Assembly (NCBI RefSeq): GCF_050920705.1
Contig: NZ_CP154799.1
Location: forward strand, 2,976,001 to 3,040,000
Reading direction: 5' to 3'
DNA: 64,000 nt
DNA from: Regnicoccus_A sp014224355
GTDB lineage: Bacteria > Cyanobacteriota > Cyanobacteriia > PCC-6307 > Cyanobiaceae
The position numbers and the translations under genes are program-made. Of this stretch, positions 62,028-64,000 are shown piece by piece (positions within the stretch are counted from its first letter, which is position 1; every line of letters begins with the position of its first letter). The notes beneath the pieces were generated by a model that was not told the DNA's origin, made no database searches, and saw only the letters and a list, made by a program, of their open reading frames with translations.

Positions 62028-63531
62028 AACTGCTCAGTTGGTGTTCGGGGATGTCGAGTTGCGGTAGGGCTGCAAGGCCTCTGGGAGGCCGCAGGCCGTA
62101 GTGATCGCGCAGGGCCGCCAGAGTCAGCTCGCCGCTGCGCAGCTGACGCCGCAGGTAGCGCTCCACCCCGGCCAGGTCGTCCCCCTTGGCGGCGACATGG
62201 AGGGCATCGACCATCACCTTGGCGGCCTCATCCGGGGCCAACGCTCCCAGCAGACGGCGCCAGAGCCGATGCCAGGCCTCGCCGGGGAGGATGTCGGCCT
62301 GCAGCTGGGCGCGCAGCAGCGCCCGTGGTTTGCGGCGCAGGCTGTCGATCACGTGGCGGAAGTCGATGCGCCGCAGGGCACTCTTCTGGCCTTTGCGCTG
62401 ATGCAGCCGCGGGATCGTCAAGGTGAACTGGCTGCGCAGGAACAGATCCAGCCGGTCATGGCGCAGATGCACCGTCAGCTGGTGGCCGATCAGCCGTGAG
62501 GGGACGCTGTAGGTGACTGAGCGCACCTCAATCGTGCTGGTGCTCCGCACCCGCACCACCAGGGGTTCGTAATCGGCAAAGCGCACCACCGGCAGCGGCC
62601 GCAGGTGGAGCCGCTCGATCACCAGGTTCTGCTGCACACTCGCCCTGTTGTTCAGGCTGGCTGTGACCTGGGCCACCAGCTGCCGGTACTCGCTCTCAGT
62701 CTCAAAATCCTTGCTGCCGCGCTTGATCAGCTGCTGCTCCAGCCGCCTCTTCCAGTGGCGATGGGGCCCCTCGATGGCGCCGTTCTCGTGGGCCACGCCG
62801 CGGTTGTTGCGGGTGGCGACCACGCCCAGGTGGGCGCATAGCTCGCGGTAGCGGCTGGTGAAGTCCTTGGCGTAGCTGCCATCGCGGTTGCGATAGCAGG
62901 CGCTGAGACTGTCGGTGCGGTGCTCCGCCGGCACACCGCCGCAGGCGACCAGGGCGTTCTGGAGCGCCTCGGAGAGCGCCACAAAGCTCTCGCCGCCGTG
63001 GATCACCTCCACATGGCACCAGCCCGAAAAGGGCAGACGGAAGTGGAACAGCCGGTGCTCCAGCACCTCCCCACCAATCGTGATCGGGGCGCCCTTGAGC
63101 AGCGTGAAATCGGAGATACCCAGCACGCCGGCACGGTGCTCCTGCAGGAACATCACGTCCTGGGCCGGGCCGTGCAGCGCCCGCCACTGCTCCACGCGCC
63201 GCTGCAGGGTGCGTTTGCGCCGGTACCACTCCTGGCCGGGCCGGATCTCCTCCAGGTGGAGCAGCAGGGTCTGCGGATCCAGTTGCGGCGCCTTCTGGAG
63301 CATCGGCACCAAGACGCTGTCCCAGACATCGGCGAGTGGGTCGGCGCGGGTGCGCCAGTGGCGGCCCTGATGGTCTCGGGGTTGGTGGTCGCCCCGGTCA
63401 ATCCGCTGGGCACTGCGCACGGAGATCCCCACAGCATCAGCGGCGATCTGCTGGCTGAGCCCGCCTGAGCGCTTGGCCATGTACCGCTCCTTGATCCGCA
63501 ACGACAGAGGGGCGGGCATGACAACGCTCAA
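61807..63531 (-). CDS. istA: IS21 transposase IstA
   Basis: 574 codons. N-terminal helix-turn-helix (LSQQIAADAVGISVRSAQRI), a DDE core with LGISDFTLLKGAPI (Asp), EHRTDSLSACYRNRDG (Asp) and VAHENGAIEGPHRHWKRRLE (Glu), and a C-terminal beta domain ending near LPQLDIPEHQLSSYDELLGG. The frame does not stop there but reads through about 70 codons of istB in another frame, rich in Pro/Gly. Normal istA genes overlap istB by only a few bases, so this tail is odd. Start is the ATG at 63531 or the inner one before AKRSGGLS. Confidence 0.9.
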   Translation of the reverse strand: MSVVMPAPLSLRIKERYMAKRSGGLSQQIAADAVGISVRSAQRIDRGDHQPRDHQGRHWRTRADPLADVWDSVLVPMLQKAPQLDPQTLLLHLEEIRPGQEWYRRKRTLQRRVEQWRALHGPAQDVMFLQEHRAGVLGISDFTLLKGAPITIGGEVLEHRLFHFRLPFSGWCHVEVIHGGESFVALSEALQNALVACGGVPAEHRTDSLSACYRNRDGSYAKDFTSRYRELCAHLGVVATRNNRGVAHENGAIEGPHRHWKRRLEQQLIKRGSKDFETESEYRQLVAQVTASLNNRASVQQNLVIERLHLRPLPVVRFADYEPLVVRVRSTSTIEVRSVTYSVPSRLIGHQLTVHLRHDRLDLFLRSQFTLTIPRLHQRKGQKSALRRIDFRHVIDSLRRKPRALLRAQLQADILPGEAWHRLWRRLLGALAPDEAAKVMVDALHVAAKGDDLAGVERYLRRQLRSGELTLAALRDHYGLRPPRGLAALPQLDIPEHQLSSYDELLGGTPQPAGTGNGPAIPSQAVETGPVPQPVAGGRTPGHSRWLEPGQLPLCAGRAGTPAAPSGPAAAAVA

Positions 63532-63571
63532 GACCGTGATCGGAGCCCTGTTGTCGCGTCTTGAGACCCGC

Positions 63572-63772
63572 CTATGTAGTTGCGCGGACCCGCCTACCTA
63601 ATCGTCGCCGTGCAATCCCCCCATACAGCTGTTGCCAGCGGTGGTACGTGGGAGCCGACACCTCCAGGGCCCGGCAGACGTCAGCGACGGTCTGGCCCTG
63701 GTTGAGGAGCTGCTCAGCGGTGCGCAGCTTGCGGATGATCTGCTCGGGCGTGTGACGCTTGCGTTTCATGGG
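63572..63772 (-). pseudogene. IS3-family OrfA, truncated by IS21
   Basis: From ATG 63772: MKRKRHTPEQIIRKLRTAEQ, LLNQGQTVADVCRALEVSA and PTYHRWQQLYGG, the HTH of IS3-group OrfA. After YGG (about 63613) normal OrfA should continue with a leucine zipper but the frame enters the IS21 end. OrfB is not present in the window. Confidence 0.85.
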
Positions 63773-63845
63773 GCTTCTCCTGGCCAAGTTTGGCCGGTAG
63801 GGAAGCTCTCATAAGGACTGGTTCAGTTTCCGGGGTCCACGTCAG
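63613..63845 (-). mobile_element. IS3-family element, left part
   Basis: The outer end reads, on the minus strand, TGACGTGGACCCCGGAAACT, a typical IS3-group terminal repeat, 73 bases before the orfA ATG. The other end has been lost at the IS21 junction. Confidence 0.75.
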
Positions 63846-64000
63846 TCCCAGGGAACAGATCAGCCAACTCCATTCAAGCTTGTTTGCGGCCTGGGGACTC
63901 CACCATCGGTATGGGCGCCTTGCCTTACCCCTCGCCTCATGGCGTCTGCGACCCAGGCTGCTTTCCGGTCTTGTGGTCTTGCCCTGCGCTCTCGACCTTG
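63846..64000. other. Window end, nothing recognised
   Basis: No coding frame or repeat was recognised. Confidence 0.4.

Larger units (their letters stand above)
60907..63612 (-). mobile_element. IS21-family insertion sequence
   Basis: Carries istA and istB on the minus strand. Both ends contain the family's repeated subterminal boxes: GTAGGCGG followed by TTGGCGGGTTC on the left, and inverted GTAGGCGGG followed by ATAGGCGGGTC on the right. The left flank is yoeB and the right flank an IS3 gene, with no shared target duplication, so the flanks do not belong to one original site. Confidence 0.82.

Overview
The window looks like the chromosome of a picocyanobacterium of the freshwater or brackish Cyanobium/Synechococcus type. 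It is GC-rich and dense. It carries cyanobacterial small families (DUF1651, a CxxCxGxG zinc-ribbon peptide, GluQRS next to HU) and the end of hypE, which implies a NiFe hydrogenase. This placement is inference from gene content; no rRNA or complete tRNA is present to settle it.

Layout. 0-5.3 kb: housekeeping genes (hypE end, gluQ, hupB, an MBL-fold protein, a frameshifted glgX). 5.36 kb: the 3' half of a tRNA-Gly abuts a broken fic gene, marking the edge of an accessory region. 5.4-21.5 kb: decayed phage/plasmid genes (DUF2493, Gp157, Rad52) and an ArdC antirestriction protein, three apparently complete toxin-antitoxin pairs (BrnT/BrnA, PrlF/YhaV, VapB/VapC), a dioxygenase and small secreted or hypothetical proteins. 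21.5-36.5 kb: membrane and envelope genes (SulP remnant, MscS channel, decayed beta-barrel, DUF1400 hydrolase, DUF389 copy 1, K+ channel, a tightly overlapped FUSC-DUF1656-HlyD-SulP operon, and a cation/proton antiporter). 37.5-55 kb: an energy-metabolism island (NDH-2, PPK2, a complete A/V-type ATPase operon, a broken CDF exporter, broken D-lactate dehydrogenase, intact glgX, phosphoketolase and a deleted acetate kinase). 55-64 kb: a mobile-element graveyard (IS4-like, IS1182, IS5, IS256, IS21 and IS3 pieces) with DUF389 copy 2, a truncated helicase and an orphan YefM antitoxin.

How it fits together. The 37-55 kb island couples glycogen breakdown (GlgX), phosphoketolase, polyphosphate (PPK2) and respiratory (NDH-2) energy supply to an ion-pumping rotary ATPase, with an antiporter nearby. 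This suggests dark or low-oxygen energy and ion homeostasis. Its fermentative exits (acetate kinase, lactate dehydrogenase) are both broken as read.

Two kinds of damage recur. First, single-base losses lie at or next to G or C runs inside otherwise intact conserved genes (glgX, ATPase A, DUF2764), and may be sequence errors. Second, many remnants (fic, DUF2493, Gp157, SulP, ldh, ackA, IS1182, IS256) lack an internal segment while both ends are kept. The most notable biology is the ATPase operon, ordered B-D-I-K-E-DUF2764-A. That is a circular permutation of the E-DUF2764-A-B-D-I-K order known from other bacteria.
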